The notes beneath the pieces were generated by a model, which worked only from the letters and a program-made list of their open reading frames with translations, was not told where the DNA came from and searched no databases. Below, piece after piece: positions 16,894 to 25,392 of a stretch of 64,000 nt of DNA (positions within the stretch are counted from its first letter, which is position 1; every line of letters begins with the position of its first letter). The position numbers and the translations under genes are program-made. The DNA is from Thermoleophilaceae bacterium (lineage in GTDB: Bacteria > Actinomycetota > Thermoleophilia > Solirubrobacterales > JACPNS01). The stretch lies in NCBI GenBank assembly GCA_016462645.1, contig JAEMSX010000006.1, positions 21,654 through 85,653 of the forward strand, given 5' to 3'.

Positions 16894-18585
16894 GTGAAGC
16901 GCGTTGACGGCGGCGACGACCCGCGGCCTTCGAGCGCCCTGCACGGTCGCGGATATTTCTTCGAGACGCTCCCCGGGCTGTACCTCCTCGTCGATCCCGA
17001 CCTGAAGATTCTCGACGCGACCGACGCGTATCTGGCTGCGACGATGACCAGGCGCGACGAGATCGTCGGCCGCGGTCTGTTTGACGTCTTTCCCGAGAAT
17101 CCTGACGATGCAGGCGCGACAGGAGAGAACAATCTACGCAGGTCAATGGAGCGCGTGAAGCGCACGCTCAAGCCTGATTCGATGGCGGTCCAGAAATACG
17201 ACGTGCGAACCCCGGCCGAGGACGGTGGCCAGTATGAAACGCGGTACTGGAGTCCAATCAACACCCCAGTCGTCGGTGAAGACGGAACGCTTTCGCACAT
17301 CGTTCTTCAGGTCGAGGACGTCACGGACTTCGTGGACTTCCGCGCCGAGTCCGACGAGCAGAGGGTCGACAATCGGCAATTGCGCGGCGAAGTCGAGTCG
17401 ATGCAGGCGGAGATCCTTCGTCGCTCCGCAGAGCTTCACGAGGCCAATGTCCGCCTTCGCGCTGCGAACGAGGCCAAGAACCTGTTCTTGGGCCGTATGA
17501 GCCACGAACTGCGCTCACCGTTGACGGCGGTGATCGGGTACAGCGAGTTGCTCGAGCTTGACGCTGCGCCGGGGAGTGAGGAAATGGAGTCCGCGGGCGC
17601 GATCTTCCGGGCGGGCGCACATCTGCTTGAGCTGATCAATGAGGTCCTTGACATCTCCCAGGTCGAATCCGGGCAGATGACGATGTCGATCGAGCCGACG
17701 GCCCTGGACAACGCCTTGGTGTCAGCGGTCGAACTGATGCGGCCCTTCGCGGCCGGTCACGGCATAACGCTCGACCTCCCGGAACGCCCTTCCGCGCTGT
17801 ATGTCAAAGCCGACCCCCAACGCCTGACACAGGTCATCGTCAATCTCGTCTCCAATGCGATCAAGTACAACGCGCCGCATGGCCGCGTCAAGATCCGAGT
17901 AACCGAGTCGAGTGAGAAACGGGCGTGCATATCCATCGCTGACACCGGACACGGGATTCCGGTGGAGAGCCTCGTGAAGCTCTTTGAGCCATTTGAACGA
18001 CTCGGAGCCGAAGCGACGGAGATCCAAGGCACCGGCCTTGGTCTCTCACTCTCTCGCAGCTTGCTCGAGCGGATGGGGGGAACGATCCATGTGGAGAGCA
18101 AGGTGGGCGTGGGAAGCACATTCTCGGTCGAACTCACCAAGGTGGAGCCACAGCTCCTTGAGGATACCGAGGTAGCGAAGGCCCCCGAACTGTCGATGCT
18201 TGAGTATCCCGAACCACGAAAGCTTCTGTACATCGAAGACACAGCCGCGAATCTACGGCTGGTCGAGCGAGTTCTTGAGCGCCGTCCTCAGGTGACGGTG
18301 CTTCCGGCCATGCTGGGCGGACTCGGCGTGGATCTTGCGCGCGAACACAAGCCAGATCTCATTCTCCTCGATCTTCATCTGCCTGATGTCAACGGCACCG
18401 AAGTACTCGCGCGCCTGAAGGCCGATCCATCCACCGAGGAGATTCCGGTCGTGATTCTCAGTGCCGACGCCACCAGCCGCCAGAACGCTGAAGTACTCGC
18501 GCTCGGCGCCGACTCCTACCTGACCAAACCCATTCGCATCGCCGACTTGCTGAGCACTGTCGACAGCTACCTGCTCCCTGCCTAA
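16894..18585 (+). CDS. PAS-domain hybrid sensor histidine kinase with C-terminal receiver domain
   Basis: 'RMSHELRSPLTAVIGYSELL' H-box, 'NLVSNAIKYN', 'DTGHGIP', 'GTGLGLSLSRSL', C-terminal REC 'DLILLDLHLPDVNG...LTKPI'. Confidence 0.92.
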   Translation: MKRVDGGDDPRPSSALHGRGYFFETLPGLYLLVDPDLKILDATDAYLAATMTRRDEIVGRGLFDVFPENPDDAGATGENNLRRSMERVKRTLKPDSMAVQKYDVRTPAEDGGQYETRYWSPINTPVVGEDGTLSHIVLQVEDVTDFVDFRAESDEQRVDNRQLRGEVESMQAEILRRSAELHEANVRLRAANEAKNLFLGRMSHELRSPLTAVIGYSELLELDAAPGSEEMESAGAIFRAGAHLLELINEVLDISQVESGQMTMSIEPTALDNALVSAVELMRPFAAGHGITLDLPERPSALYVKADPQRLTQVIVNLVSNAIKYNAPHGRVKIRVTESSEKRACISIADTGHGIPVESLVKLFEPFERLGAEATEIQGTGLGLSLSRSLLERMGGTIHVESKVGVGSTFSVELTKVEPQLLEDTEVAKAPELSMLEYPEPRKLLYIEDTAANLRLVERVLERRPQVTVLPAMLGGLGVDLAREHKPDLILLDLHLPDVNGTEVLARLKADPSTEEIPVVILSADATSRQNAEVLALGADSYLTKPIRIADLLSTVDSYLLPA

Positions 18586-18633
18586 CCCGCCCGGGCGGCG
18601 CTCCTCGCCGGACGATGCACGAACGTCGGACTG

Positions 18634-19584
18634 GTGAGCCGTGAGATCTGTACTGTCTCGCCGATGAATCTGGTCCACCGAATCAACTCTGGTCGGGGCG
18701 AATTTTTGCTTTTTGCGCTCACTCCGCCGACTCTCGCGACGGATCGCGAACGCGCCCAGGAGATCGCAAACGCAACGATCGCGCGCCTCGAGCCGCTTGA
18801 TCTCGACGGCGTGATCCTTTACGACATCGACGACGAGAGCGAACGGAATCCGGCGGAGCGGCCGTTTCCGTTCACACCGACGATCGACCCGGCGAATTAC
18901 CTGGCCGATTATTTTGGCGTCTGGCCGACGCCCGTGATCGTGTATCGCGCCGTCAGCAAATACGCTCCGACGGAGCTCCGAGCCTGGCTCTCGGATCAAG
19001 ATCCCGAACGGATCCTGACCGTGCTTGTCGGAGCCCCCTCAAGCGCCAAAACGGGTCGAACGTCGCTCGCCGAAGCCCAGGAGTTACGCCGCGAGGCCAA
19101 TCCGTCGATGCTCCTGGGCGGCGTGGCGATTCCTGAGCGTCACACTCGCCGCGACGACGAGCATCTCCGTCTGCTTGCCAAGCAGGACGCGGGTTGCCGG
19201 TTCTTCGTGACTCAGGTCGTCTACGACATCAACGCAGCGAAAAACCTCGTCTCTGACTATCACTACGAGTGCCAGACGCGAGGCACGTCGCCGGCGCCCC
19301 TCGTCTTCACGTTTTCGGCGTGCGGTTCGATGAAGACGCTGAGTTTTCTTCGCTGGCTCGGCGTCGACGTGCCTCGCTGGATTGAAAACGACCTCGCGCA
19401 TGCCACCGATCCACTTGAAGCTTCGTATCACCAGGCCCTCGCGAACGCCGCGGATCTGATCGAATTCTGCCGCAAGCTCGACATGCCCTTCGGAATCAAC
19501 GTCGAGAGCGTGTCGAGCCGGCGAGTCGAGATCGAAGCCTCGGTGCGACTCGCAGAACAGCTGCGGATGCAGCTGCGGCGATAG
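18634..19584 (+). CDS. methylenetetrahydrofolate reductase-like protein
   Basis: MetF-like TIM barrel pattern: 'LLGGVAIPERHTRRDDEHLRLLAKQDAGCRFFVTQVVYD'. Confidence 0.7.
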   Translation: MSREICTVSPMNLVHRINSGRGEFLLFALTPPTLATDRERAQEIANATIARLEPLDLDGVILYDIDDESERNPAERPFPFTPTIDPANYLADYFGVWPTPVIVYRAVSKYAPTELRAWLSDQDPERILTVLVGAPSSAKTGRTSLAEAQELRREANPSMLLGGVAIPERHTRRDDEHLRLLAKQDAGCRFFVTQVVYDINAAKNLVSDYHYECQTRGTSPAPLVFTFSACGSMKTLSFLRWLGVDVPRWIENDLAHATDPLEASYHQALANAADLIEFCRKLDMPFGINVESVSSRRVEIEASVRLAEQLRMQLRR

Positions 19585-19604
19585 CGCGCGCCTTCTCCCG
19601 TAGC

Positions 19605-20252
19605 TCAGGTTCCAGGCGGTAGCGCGGCGATGAACGGAAGGTGTCCGGTGTAGTTCACCAGGCACGCATTCCATGTGCCCGACTCGCAGCTGCTGCTCCC
19701 AGCGCGTTTGAGTGCGTAGACGTTCGCCTGCGCAACGCCGGCGTTGGCGTACGCCCGGAAGTCCGTCGTCGAGTCGCCGTATGCGTACTTCACTTCCGGA
19801 GTTCCGACTTCGATCTTCGCCAACGCAGAAGTCTTGTATTTGACCGTTGCGCTGTCCGAGATCAGCAACGATGACGACATGTAAAGCGGCTGGTCCGGAA
19901 AACCGTTGAGCGCAAGCCACGCCCGCGTATAGAGCTCCTGCACCGGCTTCCAGCGCGCCGTCAGGTAGACAACCGCGTAGCCCTTTGCCTTGTACGCCTT
20001 CACGGCATCGACGGCGCCGGGATGCGGCGTGTTGGACAACGTGTCGCTTGTGAGCGTCCCGTCGATGTCGAACACGACCACGTCGTTGCCGGCGGCCGAT
20101 GCGCTTCCGGCGGCCACTCCGATCGTTGCGAACGCGGCAACGATCGTCACTGCGATCACGAGAACAAACGCACGCGGATTCGTACGCAAGCGTTGGTCAA
20201 ACATAGTCTCCCCCTCTGGATTGCGGCCGGCCAGCGCCGACCTGGCGAGCAT
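19605..20252 (-). CDS. secreted HAD-superfamily (lipin/LNS2-like) phosphatase
   Basis: 'VVVFDIDGTLTSDT', 'VVYLTARWKPVQELYTRAWL'; hydrophobic N-terminus. Confidence 0.75.
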   Translation of the reverse strand: MLARSALAGRNPEGETMFDQRLRTNPRAFVLVIAVTIVAAFATIGVAAGSASAAGNDVVVFDIDGTLTSDTLSNTPHPGAVDAVKAYKAKGYAVVYLTARWKPVQELYTRAWLALNGFPDQPLYMSSSLLISDSATVKYKTSALAKIEVGTPEVKYAYGDSTTDFRAYANAGVAQANVYALKRAGSSSCESGTWNACLVNYTGHLPFIAALPPGT

Positions 20253-20278
20253 GGTACCGAATGGTACTTCGATGGCGC

Positions 20279-20725
20279 TCAGGGGAGTTTCTCCGCCAGC
20301 TCGACGATGATTCCAGCCGGCCCGCGGACGTAACAGAGCTTGTAGGTGCTCTCGTATTCATAGAGCTCACCGATGAGGTCGAATCCTTGCTCGCGCACCA
20401 CGGCGACAGAGGCCTCGATGTCATCGACGGCGAACAGGATGTGACGGAGGCCCGGTGCGTTTGACGGCTCAGTCCCCTCCCCACCTTCATACCGCGGTGA
20501 GTTGAACTTCACCAACTCCAGCTTGCAGAGTCCGTCGGGAGTCTTGAGGATCGCGATGTCCGCGCGGACGTGCTCGAGACCGATGATGCGCCCCACCCAG
20601 TCGCCCTCGACCGGACCCTCGCCGTCTGACTCGAATCCGAGCGCCGTGAAGAATCTGATCGCCTCGTCGAAGTCGTCGACAACGATCCCCACATGCTCGA
20701 TATGCCGAATACCCATGCGACCCAC
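20279..20725 (-). CDS. VOC/glyoxalase family protein
   Basis: 'RHIEHVGIVVDDFDEAIRFFTALGFE...LRHILFAVDDIEASV'. Confidence 0.88.
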   Translation of the reverse strand: MGRMGIRHIEHVGIVVDDFDEAIRFFTALGFESDGEGPVEGDWVGRIIGLEHVRADIAILKTPDGLCKLELVKFNSPRYEGGEGTEPSNAPGLRHILFAVDDIEASVAVVREQGFDLIGELYEYESTYKLCYVRGPAGIIVELAEKLP

Positions 20726-20760
20726 GGTACCGGCGCGGGCTCCTCATACACTGCGTTCTG

Positions 20761-20982
20761 ATGAGCTCGAGACGCACTCTCACGCCCGCCCAAAAGAGGC
20801 TCGCGATCGCCTTGGCTGCAGTGGAGTTCACCGCAAAGCTCCTCGCGCTGCGCGACATTCGCAACCGCCCGGCGGACCAGATCCGCGGCTCCAAGCGCAT
20901 GTGGCGCATGGCACTCATCGTGAACTTCTTCGGCCCGGCCGGATATTTCCTGTTCGGCCGCCGGCGTCCGGAAGCTGCCTGA
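20761..20982 (+). CDS. small membrane protein (PLDc_N-like)
   Basis: 'RMWRMALIVNFFGPAGYFLFGRRR'. Confidence 0.55.
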   Translation: MSSRRTLTPAQKRLAIALAAVEFTAKLLALRDIRNRPADQIRGSKRMWRMALIVNFFGPAGYFLFGRRRPEAA

Positions 20983-20992
20983 CCCGGTCGGG

Positions 20993-21295
20993 TCAGGAGT
21001 CCCGCCTACGCCTCCTGGCCCCCGTCGCGGCCCAGTGAGCGGCGAGTCCGATACCCCATCCGAAGAGCACGAAGACGAACCAGGGGAAACTCGTTCCGTC
21101 ACCGAACTGCCACACGGTCGCCCAGATCGCGATCAGCAGCACGTTGACGGCGATGAACACCGTTGAGTGAACGCTGAAGGCGTACCGGTTGCCGTCGGAC
21201 AGCTTCTGCTTGCGACGCGCATTCCTGGCTGCGCGCTTCTCCTGTTCTGCTGTTTCGACTCGCTCGACGGCGCGAGCGAAGGGATCGTCATGCAT
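20993..21295 (-). CDS. 2TM domain protein
   Basis: 'FSVHSTVFIAVNVLLIAIWAT...FPWFVFVLFGWGIGLAAHW'. Confidence 0.7.
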   Translation of the reverse strand: MHDDPFARAVERVETAEQEKRAARNARRKQKLSDGNRYAFSVHSTVFIAVNVLLIAIWATVWQFGDGTSFPWFVFVLFGWGIGLAAHWAATGARRRRRDS

Positions 21296-21764
21296 GTTGC
21301 CTCCGTTTTCTTTGACTTCGGGTGCGTTCGTTTTCAAGATCTTCAATCTCACCAGCAGCTGCCGCGAGGATCTCCGCGACGGCCGCTGTGTCGACGCGTC
21401 CGGCAAGCGGCGCCAAGCGGACTTTGAACTGCGTCAGGAGCGACTCGAGTGAGTCGTCTTCGGCGAGCTTCACGTGTAGTCGCAGCTCCAGGCTCGCAAG
21501 CTGCTCGGCGCGGTCTTCGAGCGCGCGCTCACCGAGCGGGGTGATGCTGTACACCGTGCGGTCGCTCTCTGAACGTCCGTGGATCAGTCCCTCGGTCTGT
21601 AGCGCCTCGATCGCGGGATACACACTCCCTGGAGATGCGCGATAGCGCGGACCGAAAAGGCGCGTGAGTTCCGACATGATCTCGTATCCATGGCGAGGCG
21701 ATCGCGCAACCAGCGCGAGGAGCACGAGCGGCAGCTCTCCGTGTCTGAAGAATCGACGTGACAT
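21288..21764 (-). CDS. PadR family transcriptional regulator
   Basis: 'LPLVLLALVARSPRHGYEIMSELTRLFG...SPGSVYPAIEALQTEGLI'. Confidence 0.9.
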   Translation of the reverse strand: MSRRFFRHGELPLVLLALVARSPRHGYEIMSELTRLFGPRYRASPGSVYPAIEALQTEGLIHGRSESDRTVYSITPLGERALEDRAEQLASLELRLHVKLAEDDSLESLLTQFKVRLAPLAGRVDTAAVAEILAAAAGEIEDLENERTRSQRKRRQHA

Positions 21765-21773
21765 CTCCTGCCC

Positions 21774-22556
21774 CTACGCCGCCGATCCTGCGACTGCGGC
21801 GTCCCACCGCAGAATTGACGTCTCGACCGGCTCGGGCAAGCCCTTCAGGAACAAAATCCCGATTGGTTCGAGCGAATCCTGGAACCCGTCACCGACCAGC
21901 GCGCAGGTCGGTTCCGAAATCAGGGTCTGCCCCGACCCCGCGCAGTCGCAGAGGCGCCTTGCGGTGATCACAGTCGACCCGAAGTAGTCGTCCCCGTCCC
22001 GGAGCAGTTCGCCGGCGTGCACTCCGACGCGAAGTCCGAGCTCGTCGTCGTCCTCCGCGACCAGCTGCTGCATCGTGCTCGCGCAGTCTGCCGCGCGCGC
22101 GGCCTGGCCGAAGATCACCATCAGACCGTCGCCAAGGCTCTTGACCTCTCTCCCCCCGGTCCTGGCGATCGCCTCGCGCAGCAGCGCAAAGTGGCGTTGG
22201 CGCGTCTCGTGAGCATCGACCTCGCCGAGTTCTCCGATCAGTTCCGTGGAACCGACGATGTCAGTGAAGAGCACCGCGGCCGAGGACGAGTATCGCCCGT
22301 TGGCCTCGAGTGTTGCGAGGCCTGTCGCGCTCGTCCGGTAGAGCGTCTCTGCCCCATCGGTCGTGGACGTGACGAGTCCTTCCGACGCGAGGATCGCCAA
22401 TGCGTCCGAGAGTCGGCGATCGACTCTGGCGAGAGGTCGACCGCGCCGCTGCTGCTTTGCGATCTGTCCCGCGCTGCACGCGCCGAGGCACGCGATCTCC
22501 ATGACTTCGAGCAGGAGATCTGCGGTGGATGTGTTTCGGGAAGTGTTCATAGACAA
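21774..22556 (-). CDS. class III adenylate/guanylate cyclase with N-terminal winged-helix-like domain
   Basis: 'AVLFTDIVGSTELIGELGE...VKSLGDGLMVIFG...LGLRVGVHAGEL'; N-terminal 'LSDALAILASEGLVTSTTDGAETLYRTSATG'. Confidence 0.85.
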   Translation of the reverse strand: MSMNTSRNTSTADLLLEVMEIACLGACSAGQIAKQQRRGRPLARVDRRLSDALAILASEGLVTSTTDGAETLYRTSATGLATLEANGRYSSSAAVLFTDIVGSTELIGELGEVDAHETRQRHFALLREAIARTGGREVKSLGDGLMVIFGQAARAADCASTMQQLVAEDDDELGLRVGVHAGELLRDGDDYFGSTVITARRLCDCAGSGQTLISEPTCALVGDGFQDSLEPIGILFLKGLPEPVETSILRWDAAVAGSAA

Positions 22557-22561
22557 GCGTT

Positions 22562-22603
22562 ACGAAACGCTTACGAAACACTATAACGAAACTATTACGA
22601 AAG
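22562..22603 (+). promoter_or_regulatory. four direct ACGAAA(C/G) repeats upstream of cyclase gene
   Basis: ACGAAAC at 22562, 22573, 22586 and ACGAAAG at 22597 (spacing 11/13/11). Confidence 0.5.
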
Positions 22604-22806
22604 TGTCGACTAAGTGAGATCGCCTACCTGATCGAGGGCAGCGACAGATGCTGGTGAGTCATCGAGCCGAGGCGGACAGCTCGGCACTCCTGCATCCACG
22701 CCTGGGCGCACCTCATCGCCGTTCTTCGGGAGTTCTCGCCCACCGCCTGCGGCAGAGCACGGTCACATTGCGACGCCCCTGTTTCGCGATCATGCATACT
22801 TGTCGC

Positions 22807-23976
22807 ATGCTCGAGAGCCAGTTGCCGCCCGAGAACACCAGTCGACTACTCGAGATTGGCCGGAGTCTCACCGCGAACCTTGAGCTCGAGCCTCTGCTGC
22901 ACCAGATCACCGCCGCCGCGCGCGAACTCACCGGCGCGAAATACGCCGCTCTCGGAGTGCTCAACAGCAGCCGCGACTCACTCGAACGCTTCGTCACGAT
23001 CGGCATCGACGAGGCGCAACGATCCGAGATTGGAGTTCTGCCGAGCGGCCGCGGCGTTCTCGGCGTGTTGATCGACGATCCGCGACCGCTGCGACTGGAC
23101 TCGATCTCGAGGCACCCCTCGGCCTACGGCTTTCCAGCACACCATCCCTCGATGGAGTCGTTCCTTGGCGTGCCGATCCTGGTCGACGGTCTCGCCTTCG
23201 GAAACCTCTACCTGACGGACAAATCCGAGGGCAATTTCGACGACATCGACGAGGCCTCGGTTGTGACTCTCGCGGCGTGGGCGGCGATCGCGATCAACAA
23301 CGCCCGCCGGATCGAGCAGGACCGCCTCCGCGCCGCGATCGAAGGCGCCGAACAGGAGCGGCGGCGCTGGGCGCGCGAGCTCCACGACGACACGCTGCAG
23401 GGGCTGGGCGCGCTGAACGTTCTGCTCAGCTCAGCCGTCCGCCGGGGTGACCTCGAGTCCTTGCGAACCGCCGCGGCCGCTGGATCCGAGCAGCTGCGTG
23501 TCGAGATCTCGAATCTGCGCAGCCTGATCGCCGAGCTTCGCCCGGCATCACTTGACGAACTCGGGCTGGAGGCGGCTCTGGAGGCGTTGTTCGGGCGGCT
23601 GACGTCAACAGCGGATTTCGACGTCGAGCTGAGCAACGAACTCGGCAACGGCGACGCCCTGCCCAAAGAGCTTGAGATCACGGTCTACCGCGTGATTCAG
23701 GAATCCATCAATAACGTGGCAAAGCACGCGTCCGCGTCGCACATTCAGGCCCAATTGCGCCGCAATGGTTCATCGATCGAGCTGAGCGTGCACGATGACG
23801 GGAGGGGTTTCGACCCGGGCGCGGGGACGTCCGGGTTCGGACTCGTCGGGATGCAGGAGCGCGTCGCCCTGGCGGGCGGCACCACGACGGTCACATCGTC
23901 GACAACAGGCGGAACAACGATCCAGGTGAAGCTTCCGTTGCCGAATGGAGCGGCATCGGCCGCTACGCAGGGCTGA
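22807..23976 (+). CDS. GAF-domain sensor histidine kinase (NarX/HisKA_3 type)
   Basis: 'ELHDDTLQGLGALNVLLSSA' HisKA_3, 'HDDGRGFDPGAGTSGFGLVGMQERV'; N-terminal GAF. Confidence 0.9.
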   Translation: MLESQLPPENTSRLLEIGRSLTANLELEPLLHQITAAARELTGAKYAALGVLNSSRDSLERFVTIGIDEAQRSEIGVLPSGRGVLGVLIDDPRPLRLDSISRHPSAYGFPAHHPSMESFLGVPILVDGLAFGNLYLTDKSEGNFDDIDEASVVTLAAWAAIAINNARRIEQDRLRAAIEGAEQERRRWARELHDDTLQGLGALNVLLSSAVRRGDLESLRTAAAAGSEQLRVEISNLRSLIAELRPASLDELGLEAALEALFGRLTSTADFDVELSNELGNGDALPKELEITVYRVIQESINNVAKHASASHIQAQLRRNGSSIELSVHDDGRGFDPGAGTSGFGLVGMQERVALAGGTTTVTSSTTGGTTIQVKLPLPNGAASAATQG

Positions 23977-24628
23977 CGTCGATCAGACCGTGGTCGATTG
24001 CAAACCGCACGAGTTCGGCCCGGCTCGCAAAATCCAGCTTGTTCTGGATGTGCGCCCTGTGTGACTCGATCGTGCGAACGCTCAGGAAGAGCTGTTCGGC
24101 GATCTCGGTGTTCGTGTAGCCCAGGGCGATCAATTTCATGATCTCGATCTCACGTTCGGTCAGCGCCGACAGCTCATCCTCGGCAGATCCCGACGCCATC
24201 CTTGCCCCGACCCGTGGATACAGATAGATCCCGCCGTCGGCAGCGAGCCGAATCGCGCTGACGAGTTCGGCATCGGCCGCCTCTTTGAGGATGTACCCGG
24301 ACGCGCCGGCACTCATCGCGGCTCTGGCGAATGCTGGATCCTCCTGCATCGTGAGCACGACGATCTTCGTCTCAGGTGAGGCCTCATGAATCTTTGGAAT
24401 CGCGTCAAGGCTCGCCTCACCGGGCATGTTCAGGTCGAGCATCAGGACGGTTGGCTTGTGCCCGAGGACGTAGCGCCGCGCTGAGTCCGCGTCGCCGGCC
24501 TCCGCGACCACTTCCATTCCTTCTTCTGCCTCGATCAACATTCGCAGCCCCGTACGGACCACTGCGTGGTCGTCGGCGATCACCACCGTGATCTGCCCGT
24601 CGGGCGCTTGCTGTGTGATTGGGTCCAT
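23963..24628 (-). CDS. LuxR/NarL-family response regulator
   Basis: REC 'TVVIADDHAVVRTGLRMLI...VLMLDLNMPG' and HTH 'LTEREIEIMKLIALGYTNTEIAEQLFLSVRTIESHR'. Confidence 0.93.
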   Translation of the reverse strand: MDPITQQAPDGQITVVIADDHAVVRTGLRMLIEAEEGMEVVAEAGDADSARRYVLGHKPTVLMLDLNMPGEASLDAIPKIHEASPETKIVVLTMQEDPAFARAAMSAGASGYILKEAADAELVSAIRLAADGGIYLYPRVGARMASGSAEDELSALTEREIEIMKLIALGYTNTEIAEQLFLSVRTIESHRAHIQNKLDFASRAELVRFAIDHGLIDVSPA

Positions 24629-24648
24629 TGTCAATGTTGCTGCGGCTT

Positions 24649-25272
24649 TCATGCGGCGGACAACGCATGAATATACGGGCCGTCGGCGTCGGCAGGAAGC
24701 TCCGAACCAGTCAGCTCAGCCGCGATGCCATCCGCCCAGTCGCCAATCGCGCTCCAATCACGGAAGTCGCCCTGAGGAGCCCGCATCGCCTTCATCAGGG
24801 TGCGTTCACCAAGGCCAAGGAGGTCGTGGTCAAGCCGTCCCGAGAACACCCGGGTGTCGCGCGCTCCAACCGCTTCTGCCGCGCGGAGTACGGGTTCCGG
24901 CGTCTCCGCCGTCGGTGTCGGCGGATCACCCACCGGGCCACTGCTGAAGATCCACACGGGCACTTTTGACAGCTCTGTGCGATGTCGGTCGATCAGCTCC
25001 TGCGCGGCGTTCAGCCAGCGTCCGGCGTAGAGGGCGCTCCCGAGCACGACCGCGTCCGCCCCTTCGAAGCTGTGGAAGTCATCGGCAACGAACAGCCGTG
25101 CGCGCAGCCCGGCGTTGGACAACTGGGCACGAATCGCCTCGGCGATCCCGGTGGTGGAACCGTGGCGACTGGCCACAACCACCGCGACGCGCAACGGAAT
25201 CCGGGGTGAATCGGCAGATACGGGAGTGCCGCTGGCATCCCGCTGCTCGCGTCTCGCGGTGGATGTAGTCAT
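24649..25272 (-). CDS. flavodoxin/protoporphyrinogen oxidase-like protein
   Basis: 'RVAVVVASRHGSTTGIAEAI...DAVVLGSALYAGRW'; start trimmed to 25272 because the longer ORF overlaps kup antisense. Confidence 0.8.
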   Translation of the reverse strand: MTTSTARREQRDASGTPVSADSPRIPLRVAVVVASRHGSTTGIAEAIRAQLSNAGLRARLFVADDFHSFEGADAVVLGSALYAGRWLNAAQELIDRHRTELSKVPVWIFSSGPVGDPPTPTAETPEPVLRAAEAVGARDTRVFSGRLDHDLLGLGERTLMKAMRAPQGDFRDWSAIGDWADGIAAELTGSELPADADGPYIHALSAA

Positions 25273-25392
25273 CACGCGAGAACTATCGCGCCTCCCCCGC
25301 TGCGGTTGGTCCGTTGCGAACACGGAATAACGTAGGTAGAAACCCGCAACTCGTTTTCCCGAGCCGATTTCAGGCGATTCGGCAGACGGCAC

